Origin: an uncultured Paraburkholderia sp.
GTDB taxonomy: Bacteria > Pseudomonadota > Gammaproteobacteria > Burkholderiales > Burkholderiaceae
Reading direction: 5' to 3'
Assembly (NCBI GenBank): GCA_937917025.1
Contig: CALFSF010000136.1
Location: 1 to 12,442 of the forward strand
Length of the DNA: 12,442 nt
The notes beneath the pieces are model-generated. The model was not told the origin of the DNA and did no database searches. It saw only the letters and a list, made by a program, of their open reading frames with translations. Below, piece by piece: positions 1 through 5,413 of this stretch (its first letter is position 1; each line of letters opens with the position of its first letter). The position numbers and the translations under genes are program-made.

Positions 1-255
1 TTCGTCGAAAGCGGCGAAGCGATGTTCCGCGACATGACCTCGGCGATGGCCGACGCGATCAAGCTCGGCAAGCCGCAGGACTGGCCGCTCGAAGAAGCGA
101 AGCAGGAATGGGGCTATGAAATGGCGTCGTACGGGCTCGGCTCGAACAGCCGTGTACGCGGACAGCGCGCCCGCACGCTGCTTGGCTGGAAACCGCGGCA
201 TACGTCGGTGATCGAGTGGATCCGTCAGCAGGTACCTGGCATGGGAGCGGAGTAA
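1..255 (+). CDS. NAD-dependent epimerase/dehydratase family protein, C-terminal end (partial)
   Basis: The gene enters the window already open and only the last 84 codons are visible. The tail reads ASYGLGSNSRVRGQRARTLL followed by a GW.PRH..V.EWI pattern. This matches the C-terminal end of short-chain NAD(P)-dependent sugar epimerase/dehydratase-like proteins, where an (S)N(S)R.R..RA...LGW.P motif closes the substrate domain and precedes a final helix. The Rossmann domain and the YxxxK catalytic site would lie upstream and cannot be seen, so substrate and reaction are unknown. The last seven codons and the stop form the first copy of a 24-bp tandem repeat, which suggests that the extreme C-terminus is recently derived or variable. 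The family call comes from recalled similarity of a short tail and is moderately secure. No downstream plus-strand gene is tightly linked. Confidence 0.7.
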   Translation, partial: FVESGEAMFRDMTSAMADAIKLGKPQDWPLEEAKQEWGYEMASYGLGSNSRVRGQRARTLLGWKPRHTSVIEWIRQQVPGMGAE

Positions 256-280
256 GTACCTTGCATGGGACCAGAGTAAG
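233..280. repeat. 24-bp imperfect tandem duplication spanning the epimerase stop codon
   Basis: Bases 233-256 and 257-280 are adjacent 24-bp units that match at 21 of 24 positions. The first unit encodes the end of the protein and its stop (VPGMGAE-stop). The second, in the same frame after the stop, would read VPCMGPE-stop. The stop codon has therefore been duplicated along with the coding tail, and loss of the first stop would extend the protein by only eight residues. The second unit also supplies the left arm of the adjacent hairpin. Confidence 0.85.
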
Positions 281-302
281 CGCTGAAGCGCCAACTCTGG
301 TC
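269..302. repeat. REP-like palindrome downstream of the epimerase gene
   Basis: The arms GACCAGAGT (269-277) and ACTCTGGTC (294-302) are perfectly complementary. After a 2x2 internal mismatch, an inner GCGC/GCGC stem (280-283/288-291) closes a TGAA loop. No T-tract follows on either strand, so it is not a classical intrinsic terminator. A diverged copy of its right side lies at 318-332, matching 293-307 at 13 of 15 bases. The arrangement resembles REP-type intergenic palindromes or a processing/termination structure. Confidence 0.6.
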
Positions 303-332
303 GACAGCTAAAACGCTAACTCCGGTCAACAG
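293..332. repeat. Imperfect direct repeat (25-bp period)
   Basis: The 15-mer AACTCTGGTCGACAG at 293-307 recurs as AACTCCGGTCAACAG at 318-332. If the five preceding bases of each copy are included, the match is 16 of 20. Together with the 24-bp duplication upstream, this makes about 100 bases of repeat-derived sequence at the 3' end of the epimerase gene. Confidence 0.6.
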
Positions 333-484
333 ATCGTGAGCGCGCCGTAAGCTGTTCGCGGGGTAATTGCAGGAAGTCGTGACATGCGTACCACACCGCA
401 CATTCGTGTAGCGGATCCGTAAGCTCGACTCGATAGAATCGCGCTCATTAATTGGCGCGTTGTGTCGCCGGGCGCGGATTCCCG

Positions 485-667
485 ATGTTTATTGCACTCA
501 ATTTCGACTGGCTGACCAATCTGCTCGCGATCCTCTTCATCGTGGCGTGCCTCCATGACGTACGCCACGATGAATACGGCACGCTGACGCTCTCCGCCGC
601 CGCGATGGGGCTCGCCGTGATGGCGATCGAGTTTTTCCTCAAGCCCGCATTCGAAATGGCGCTGTAA
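485..667 (+). CDS. Small hypothetical membrane protein (60 aa)
   Basis: From the ATG at 485 the product is 60 residues, beginning MFIALNFDWLTNLLAILFIV. Two hydrophobic stretches are visible, at about residues 8-23 and 36-51. They are separated by a short polar loop rich in His, Asp and Arg (HDVRHDEYG), which suggests two membrane helices with a hairpin topology. A TTG at 452 in the same frame would add eleven residues, but those residues look non-coding, so I prefer the ATG. The ribosome binding site is weak (GCGGA). I do not recognise the family. The hydrophobic pattern, clean start and isolated position between a plus-strand gene end and a convergent minus-strand gene make it plausibly real, but it could still be a chance frame. 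Confidence 0.5.
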   Translation: MFIALNFDWLTNLLAILFIVACLHDVRHDEYGTLTLSAAAMGLAVMAIEFFLKPAFEMAL

Positions 668-670
668 GTC

Positions 671-716
671 GCGACGCTTTATAAACGCGCAACGAACTCG
701 CCGCATTTAGCGTCGC
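671..716. repeat. Inverted repeat between convergent genes
   Basis: GCGACGCT (671-678) and AGCGTCGC (709-716) are perfect 8-bp complements separated by 30 bases. They lie in the 70-base gap between the convergent small membrane gene and the DUF899 gene. The structure could act as a weak bidirectional transcription end. The long loop and the absence of a clear T-tract keep confidence low. Confidence 0.3.
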
Positions 717-737
717 CCCCTCCTGCCGCGCGCGCGT

Positions 738-1511
738 TCACTTTCCGCGCAACTTCTCCCCACAGCACGACCCCTCTTCGTGTACCGCCGCTTTCCGCGG
801 CTGCCGGCCGTCGCCTTCGTAGCGGTCGTGATGGCGCATCCAGTCCATCATGCCGTTCGTTTCGTTGCGCCCCTTAGGGGCGACGTCGAGGAACGCGTAC
901 GTGCCGACCATCGGCTCGTCCCCGCGCGCATAGCGCGAAAACGTGTGATACACGACGCCGTCTTCATTCTTGTAGAACGCGCTCAGCCCGTGCATTTCGT
1001 CGCATTCGAAATCGTGTACGCCGAAGTTGTAGAAGACCTTGCCCGTCTTCTTCTGATCATCGGTGAACGACACGTTGTAGTCGTAGTTGAAATCGCTTTG
1101 CGCCGACGACACCCAGCGGAATGTCCAGCCCATTCTCTTTTTGAACGCTTCGAGTTTCGCGAGCGGCGCACGCGAAACGGCCACGAACGACACATCGTGA
1201 TGTTCGAGATGCAAAAGCGCGCCATCCGTATGATCCATGCCGAACGAGCAGCCCGGGCAGCCCTCTTCCCAGTCGGGTCCGAACATGAAGTGATAGACGA
1301 GCAGCTGGCTGCGTCCGTCGAACAGCTCAGCGAGCGTCTGGCGGCCCTGTGGCGTATCGAACGTGTAGTTCTTCTCGACCTTCACCCACGGCAGCGCGAG
1401 GCGCTTGCGGTTCAGTTCGTCGCGTGCGCGTGTATAAGCCTTTTCGTGCGCGAGATGCGCGCACTGCGCGGCGATCCATTCTTCCCTTGAGACGATCGTG
1501 TGCGGTTCCAT
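738..1511 (-). CDS. DUF899 family thioredoxin-like protein
   Basis: The protein has 257 residues and belongs to the DUF899 family of thioredoxin-fold proteins. Diagnostic blocks are PWVKVEKNYTFDTPQGRQTL (about 41-60), LLVYHFMFGPDWEEGCPGCS (70-89) with a CPGC motif at C85-C88, and FYNFGV/ECDEMHGLSAFYK (160-181). In this family the Cys pair sits where thioredoxins and peroxiredoxins have their redox site, but no reaction has been proven. A second Cys pair (C249, C250) lies in the hydrophilic C-terminal tail. The start at 1511 is chosen because GGAGGAG lies five bases upstream, and the open frame beyond it runs inside the neighbouring gene. It is the last gene of the arsR unit, with only a 20-base gap from the SRPBCC gene. 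The family call is firm and the function is not. Confidence 0.88.
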   Translation of the reverse strand: MEPHTIVSREEWIAAQCAHLAHEKAYTRARDELNRKRLALPWVKVEKNYTFDTPQGRQTLAELFDGRSQLLVYHFMFGPDWEEGCPGCSFGMDHTDGALLHLEHHDVSFVAVSRAPLAKLEAFKKRMGWTFRWVSSAQSDFNYDYNVSFTDDQKKTGKVFYNFGVHDFECDEMHGLSAFYKNEDGVVYHTFSRYARGDEPMVGTYAFLDVAPKGRNETNGMMDWMRHHDRYEGDGRQPRKAAVHEEGSCCGEKLRGK

Positions 1512-1531
1512 ATGCGCTCCTCCATATCGGG

Positions 1532-1960
1532 TCAGGCAAAGAGACGCTCGAGCGTGTCGAGCACATCCGTCCAGCCGGCGTGGTGACTGTCGCGCGCGGC
1601 CTCGTCGAAGAACTGCTCGTGCGTGAGCGTAAGAAGCGTTGCGTCGCCATCGCGTCTCAGCACGATCGTGACGAGCGATTCGTGTTCGGGCGTCGCGAGC
1701 CACGCCCAGGTGAACACGAGCTTCGTGCCGGGCACGACCTCGCGATATTCGCCGCTGACGTCGTTCGTTTCGCCATCCGGCGCGTGCATGATCACGCGAA
1801 ACCGGCCGCCCACGCGCACGTCCATTTCGGCGTGCACGACCTTGTTGCCCATCGGGGTCCACCACGCCGCTATTTGCGCTGGGTCCGTCCAGGCCCGCCA
1901 GACTTTTTCGGGCGACGCGTTGATGTGGCGCTGGATCGTAAGACTGGGTCGGGTGAGCAT
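1532..1960 (-). CDS. SRPBCC / AHSA1-like domain protein
   Basis: The product has 142 residues and forms a single START/Bet v 1-like fold of the AHSA1 type (activator of Hsp90 ATPase homologue 1-like). Typical signatures are a basic opening strand with INASPEKVWRAWTDP (13-27), AAWWTP (31-36), VRVGGRFRVIMHAPDGE (48-64), SGEYREVVPGTKLVFTW (69-85), and a terminal helix beginning with HHAGW (126-130) and running through TDVLDTLERLF. These proteins bind hydrophobic ligands in a deep cavity, and bacterial members next to ArsR repressors usually have no defined substrate. The ATG at 1960 is preceded by GGAG at about eight bases. It begins inside arsR, overlapping it by 91 bases, and is followed by the DUF899 gene after 20 bases. 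The three genes therefore appear to be one transcript under arsR control. The family assignment is confident. Confidence 0.9.
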   Translation of the reverse strand: MLTRPSLTIQRHINASPEKVWRAWTDPAQIAAWWTPMGNKVVHAEMDVRVGGRFRVIMHAPDGETNDVSGEYREVVPGTKLVFTWAWLATPEHESLVTIVLRRDGDATLLTLTHEQFFDEAARDSHHAGWTDVLDTLERLFA

Positions 1961-2289
1961 GCGTCTTTCTCCACAAAGGCAGCAAGTCGATCGAGTTGTT
2001 CAGTCCAGAAGCGCTGGTAGCGGGTGAGCCACTCCATCGCTTCCTCCATGGGCGCGGGCGCGAGCCGGCATGCAACGGTGCGTCCGGTTTTCGTGCGCGT
2101 GACGAGCCCCGCTTCGGACAGCACGTCGAGATGCTTCATCACCGCCGGCAGCGACATCTCGAACGGCGCCGCAAGTTCGCTCACCGACAGGTCGTGCTGG
2201 CCGGAAAGGCGCGCGAGCATCGCGCGCCGCGTGGGGTCGGCGAGCGCCGAAAACGTGCGGTCCAGCGCCGCGTCCATATACTTAACCAT
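1870..2289 (-). CDS. ArsR-family winged-helix transcriptional repressor
   Basis: The 139-residue product opens MVKYMDAALDRTFSALADPT, the standard beginning of small ArsR-type repressors paired with SRPBCC proteins. The winged helix-turn-helix spans about 33-75: LSVSELAAPFEMSLPAVMKH is the recognition region and VTRTKTGRTVACRL forms the wing. No CXC or other obvious metal-binding Cys cluster is present, so it probably does not sense metals. The frame opens further upstream, but I choose the ATG at 2289 by family length. An ATG at 2277 is an alternative, because the 2289 start has no Shine-Dalgarno sequence and sits in the loop of a palindrome. Residues 110-139 are a Ser/Pro/Arg/Lys-rich tail encoded exactly where the gene overlaps the next one. 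The probable role is autorepression and control of the two downstream genes. Confidence 0.88.
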   Translation of the reverse strand: MVKYMDAALDRTFSALADPTRRAMLARLSGQHDLSVSELAAPFEMSLPAVMKHLDVLSEAGLVTRTKTGRTVACRLAPAPMEEAMEWLTRYQRFWTEQLDRLAAFVEKDACSPDPVLRSSATSTRRPKKSGGPGRTQRK

Positions 2290-2299
2290 AAAGTTAAGT
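2280..2299. promoter_or_regulatory. Palindromic operator candidate at the arsR start
   Basis: ACTTAAC (2280-2286) and GTTAAGT (2293-2299) form a perfect 7-bp inverted repeat with a 6-base spacer. It is AT-rich in a GC-rich background. The likely arsR ATG (2287-2289 on the minus strand) lies in the spacer. ArsR-family dimers typically bind such symmetric sites over their own promoter or start, so autoregulation is the natural inference. Confidence 0.65.
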
Positions 2300-2340
2300 T
2301 TAGACGATGAAGCCGGCATGTCAAGGGAACATGCGACGCA

Positions 2341-2383
2341 CCAAAAGCAAAGGCGCTTCATGGCGAATGGCCATGAAGCGCCC
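2341..2383 (-). terminator. Intrinsic terminator after the purine permease gene
   Basis: GGCGCTTCATGGC (2352-2364) and GCCATGAAGCGCC (2370-2382) form a perfect 13-bp stem with a 5-base loop. Read on the minus strand, the stem is followed by TTTGCTTTTGG. That is the expected layout of a Rho-independent terminator for the permease, whose stop lies about 55 bases upstream on that strand. On the plus strand the stem is followed by CGACGT with no T-run. It insulates the downstream arsR unit from permease transcription. Confidence 0.85.
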
Positions 2384-2437
2384 GACGTATCGCCTCAAGA
2401 CGCGATACGGATTCAGACTGTACGCGTCACGCGCGCA

Positions 2438-3820
2438 TCAGATCGCCCAGCCGCCGAGGTAGAACACGGCGAGCACGAGCGCGATCGCCACCGTGCCGAC
2501 GTTGAGCTTGCGGAACTCGCCGCTCACCACGCGGCCGATCACGAGCGTGCAGAAGCCGAGCATGATGCCGGTGACGATGTTCGCCGTGAGGACGATGAAC
2601 ACGGCGCAGACGAGGCCGGACATCGAGTCGATCATGTCGCTCATGTCGAGCTTGCTGACGCTGCTCAGCATCAGCAGGCCGACGTACATCAGCGCCGGTG
2701 CGGTTGCATACGAAGGCACGAGGCCCGCGAGCGGCGAGAAGAACATCACGACGAGAAACGCGAGTCCGACCACGGCGGCGGCAAGACCCGTCTTCGCGCC
2801 CGCGGCGACACCCACGGTCGATTCGATATACGCCGCGGCCGGCGCGCCGCCCATGAAGCCGGAGAAAATCGAGCTGATCGAATCGGCCGTCAGCGCACGG
2901 CCGCCGTTGATGATGCGGCCATTCGCATCCAGCTGGCCGGCCTGCCCCGCGACGGCGCGGATCGTGCCGGTGGCGTCGAACACGGCCGTCATCACGAGCG
3001 CGAGCACGCTCGGGAGCACGGCAAGCGACAGCGCGCCCTTGATGTCCATCGAGCCGATGAGCGATGCGTGTCCCGGCGCCGACAGCGAAGGCACCGCAAA
3101 GAAGCCATGAAACGCGACTGCCGGATCGATCATCAGCGCGATCGCGGAAATCGCGACGATCACGAGCAGGATCGAACCCGGCACGCGACGGCGCACCAGC
3201 CCGAAGATCGCCGCGAGCCCGGCCACCGACATGATCACCGGCAACGACGTGATGTGACCGAGTTGCACCGGCAGCCCCGGCCCCGGATTCTTCACGACGA
3301 GACCGACGTCGTTGGCCGCGATCAGCAGCAGGAAGAGGCCGATGCCGATGCCCGTGCCGTGCGCGATGCCCGACGGCAGATTGCGCAGGATCCACGAACG
3401 CACGCCCGTCACCGAAATGCCGGTGAACACGAGGCCCATCAGGAAGACCGCGCCGAGCGCGACCGTCGGATGCAGCCCTTTGCCCAGCACGAGGCCGAAC
3501 GCGGTGAACGCGGTGAGCGAGATCGCGCAGCCGATGGCGATCGGCAGCTTCGCCCAGACGCCCATCAGCAGCGAGCCGAACGCCGTGGTCAGACACACGG
3601 CGACGAACACCGCGCTCGTGTCGAAGCCCGCCTTGCCGAACATGCCCGGCACGACGAACACGGAATAGACCATCGCGAGAAACGTCGTGATGCCCGCGAC
3701 GATTTCCTGGCGCTGCGTGCTGCCCCGCGAGGTGATTTCAAAGTACCGGTCGAGAATGCCCTTCGAGTCGAAGGACTGGACGCCGACTTCGCTAATCGGC
3801 TGGGCCTGGGGTTCCATCAT
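2438..3820 (-). CDS. NCS2 purine permease, AzgA-like subfamily
   Basis: The 460-residue, strongly hydrophobic protein is an inner-membrane nucleobase:cation symporter of the AzgA (hypoxanthine/guanine/adenine) branch of NCS2. Family signatures are QRQEIVAGITTFLAMVYSVF (36-55), then KAGFDTSAVF, GCAISLTAF (97-105), NLPSGIAHGTGIGIGLFL (147-164), VFDATGTI (280-287) and GGAPAAAYIESTVGVAAGAK (324-343). About 12-14 membrane segments are visible and the length is normal for the branch. I choose the ATG at 3820 because AAAGGAG lies nine bases upstream; an in-frame ATG at 3844 has no such site and would add eight residues. The usual VNP after the first helix is VVP here. The exact purine cannot be read from sequence. 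The gene stands alone, with a structured upstream region and a strong terminator downstream. Confidence 0.9.
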   Translation of the reverse strand: MMEPQAQPISEVGVQSFDSKGILDRYFEITSRGSTQRQEIVAGITTFLAMVYSVFVVPGMFGKAGFDTSAVFVAVCLTTAFGSLLMGVWAKLPIAIGCAISLTAFTAFGLVLGKGLHPTVALGAVFLMGLVFTGISVTGVRSWILRNLPSGIAHGTGIGIGLFLLLIAANDVGLVVKNPGPGLPVQLGHITSLPVIMSVAGLAAIFGLVRRRVPGSILLVIVAISAIALMIDPAVAFHGFFAVPSLSAPGHASLIGSMDIKGALSLAVLPSVLALVMTAVFDATGTIRAVAGQAGQLDANGRIINGGRALTADSISSIFSGFMGGAPAAAYIESTVGVAAGAKTGLAAAVVGLAFLVVMFFSPLAGLVPSYATAPALMYVGLLMLSSVSKLDMSDMIDSMSGLVCAVFIVLTANIVTGIMLGFCTLVIGRVVSGEFRKLNVGTVAIALVLAVFYLGGWAI

Positions 3821-3910
3821 GGTAAGCGACTCCTTTATCAGCATGCTGAAACGGTCGATGAACCGGCCGTCATCAGGTTTGTCTCGTTACGTGTCTTATG
3901 TGTGATGAGC

Positions 3911-3930
3911 GCCACTGGCGTACCAGCGGC
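3911..3930 (-). other. Hairpin in the permease 5' leader
   Basis: On the minus strand this reads GCCGCTGG, TACG, CCAGTGGC: an 8-bp stem with one G-U wobble and a four-base loop. On the plus strand the same position would be a C-A mismatch, so the full stem exists only in RNA made toward the permease. It lies about 90 bases ahead of the permease ATG. It may be part of a regulatory leader, but one short stem in GC-rich DNA is weak evidence. Confidence 0.35.
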
Positions 3931-4202
3931 CTCTTCGTGCAGCGGTCGAACGCGTATCCGTTTTGCGGGCCGGCCGCGCGGCCAGACGCTTGCCGGCGAT
4001 CCGCCCGCAACCGGCCACTCCGCGCGACGCTCCGTTCTTCTTGTGCTGTCTCGAAATGTAGGGGAACACAAACATATCTCCCATCGCATGCGTGGCATGA
4101 AGAACATGTCGCGGTCCTTATGTCGTTGTGGGACGGTCAGGCGGCACCGCGGGCCGCGTGTTTACACCTACGGTTTCCAGCGCCTCGAAACGCGCGACCG
4201 GC

Positions 4203-4275
4203 CGCCTGCCGCCGGGGCCGGACGCACGGATGCGGCGTATCCGGCAGGCGCGCCGCGAGGCCGCAGTCCGGCCCC
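4203..4275. repeat. Interleaved inverted repeats upstream of the lipoprotein gene
   Basis: Two perfect stems interlock. Stem A is CGCCTGCCG (4203-4211) with CGGCAGGCG (4242-4250). Stem B is GGGGCCGGAC (4214-4223) with GTCCGGCCCC (4266-4275). Because the arms alternate in the order A-B-A'-B', the stems must either form a pseudoknot or exclude each other. A small hairpin CGGAT/ATCCG (4227-4231/4239-4243) nests inside stem B. The structure lies about 110-180 bases upstream of the lipoprotein ATG. It may be a leader element, a protein-binding site or a GC-rich coincidence. Confidence 0.45.
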
Positions 4276-4384
4276 AACGGGGCGCGGCACGCCGCGCGGG
4301 TTAAACTCTCGCCCTGACACGCGACCAACCGTATCGATCGCGGACACCACCACGTGTCCGCCTGTGCCCATGGAGTCCTTCTAG

Positions 4385-5413
4385 ATGAGTGGCGGTTTCC
4401 CACGTCCAGCCTTGCGTCTCGCGATCCTGATCGTCCTTGCGGCGTGGTTCCTGTCGGGCTGCAGCCTGTTGCAACTGCAATCGCCCGCACCGATCCGCGA
4501 CGCCGAAGCGATTCCGGTCGCGCCCGAACCGCCGCCGCTCGTCATCGAGGACAACGAGCCCGAGCAGACCGACAGCACCGGCCATCCGGTGCCGCGAAAA
4601 CCGAAGCATCCGGTCGTGAAGCCGCGCAAGGTCGAGGAAGCGCCGCCGCCCGCGCCTGCGTCCGCGCCGCCTGCGCCGCCCCCGCCGATCATCACGACGC
4701 GCACCATCGAGCGCAACAGCGCGCACGGTCTCGTCGACAGCGAAGTGCAGCGGCCCGACGGCAAGGTCGTCGGCCGCGCGGTCGATCTCATCACGGATGC
4801 GAGCGGCACGCCGCGCGAAATGGTCGTGAATCTGCTGGGCTTTCTCGGCATTGGCGATCGCAAGGCGAATTTCCCGTGGAGCGCGTTTCGCTTCGCGCCC
4901 GCCGCGAAGGGCGCGCCGATCACGATCAACATGCCGCAGGGCAAGCTGCCGTTCTCGATCCGGCCGAAGCTCGCCGGGCCGCTCGCCGGTACTTCGCCGC
5001 CGCCCGTGAGCCCCGGGCAGTTGCCGCTCCTCGACACGAACGTCGAGCGCGCGAACGGCGGCAAGGTGGGCCGCATCATCGATGTGCTGGTCGACGGCGC
5101 CGCGCAGCCCCAGGCGGTCGTGCTCGACGTGAGCGGCATCATCAGCCCCGACCGGCGCACGATCGCGGCCAACTGGTCGGCGCTGCACTTCGTCACGAAG
5201 AACAAGGAGCTGACGCCGCTCATCGATCTGAGCGAAGCGCAGATCAAGGCGTCGCCGTCATACACGACAGACGGGCCGATCCGCGCGGTTTCACCGGCGC
5301 CCCCGCCGGCACCGGCTGCCGCCGCGCCTGCTGCCGCGCCGGCGCCTGCCAGGGCGGGCGCGGGCGCATCGTCATCCACGGCTACGGCCTCTTCTGTGAA
5401 GCCTGCCCGATGA
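4385..5413 (+). CDS. Lipoprotein with two PRC-barrel-like domains
   Basis: The 342-residue product begins with a lipoprotein signal peptide: a hydrophobic core RLAILIVLAAWFL and the lipobox LSGC, with C26 as the lipidated residue. Sorting to the outer membrane is plausible because S27 follows. Residues 35-105 form a Pro/Ala/Glu-rich linker. Two similar barrels follow. The first (about 111-192) contains SEVQRPDGKVVGRAVDLITD and PWSAFRF. The second (about 214-285) contains TNVERANGGKVGRIIDVLVD and NWSALHFV. The G(K)VVGR..D..D pattern and the closing W-S-A strand are typical of PRC-barrel domains. The tail is Ala/Pro-rich low complexity. The start has GGAG nine bases upstream. The stop overlaps the next ATG (ATGA), so it is probably co-translated with the MFS transporter. 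Function is unknown; an envelope-anchored binding or scaffold role is an inference. Confidence 0.8.
   Translation: MSGGFPRPALRLAILIVLAAWFLSGCSLLQLQSPAPIRDAEAIPVAPEPPPLVIEDNEPEQTDSTGHPVPRKPKHPVVKPRKVEEAPPPAPASAPPAPPPPIITTRTIERNSAHGLVDSEVQRPDGKVVGRAVDLITDASGTPREMVVNLLGFLGIGDRKANFPWSAFRFAPAAKGAPITINMPQGKLPFSIRPKLAGPLAGTSPPPVSPGQLPLLDTNVERANGGKVGRIIDVLVDGAAQPQAVVLDVSGIISPDRRTIAANWSALHFVTKNKELTPLIDLSEAQIKASPSYTTDGPIRAVSPAPPPAPAAAAPAAAPAPARAGAGASSSTATASSVKPAR

Larger units (their letters stand above)
3821..4384. other. Gene-free divergent intergenic region (564 bp)
   Basis: This stretch separates the minus-strand permease from the plus-strand lipoprotein gene. Open frames exist but encode Arg/His/Pro-rich sequence with no family features, so I see no protein gene. 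It must hold the promoters of both flanking genes, but no convincing -35/-10 pair can be picked by eye. It contains several inverted repeats, listed separately. On the permease side these are at 3852-3865 (CGGT/ACCG), 3911-3930 and the palindrome GGCCGCGCGGCC at 3972-3983. On the lipoprotein side there is a cluster at 4203-4297. A small RNA or cis-regulatory leader is possible but not shown. Confidence 0.6.

Noticed and set aside
434..439. TAGAAT as a -10 element for the small membrane gene
   Set aside because: No acceptable -35 lies at the right distance (GCGGAT at 17 bases), so the hexamer alone is not enough.
1512..2075. N-terminal extension of the DUF899 frame to 2075
   Set aside because: The extension lies inside the SRPBCC and arsR genes and is Arg/Ala-rich. 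The ATG at 1511 has a strong GGAGGAG and matches the family start.
3972..3983. 12-base palindrome GGCCGCGCGGCC as an operator
   Set aside because: Self-complementary GC runs are expected by chance in DNA this GC-rich, and there is no supporting promoter element nearby.
2024..4384. Very long plus-strand open frame (786 codons)
   Set aside because: It runs antisense to the permease and arsR and encodes Arg/His/Asp/Glu-rich sequence with no fold or family features. High GC with strong third-position bias leaves the opposite frames open.
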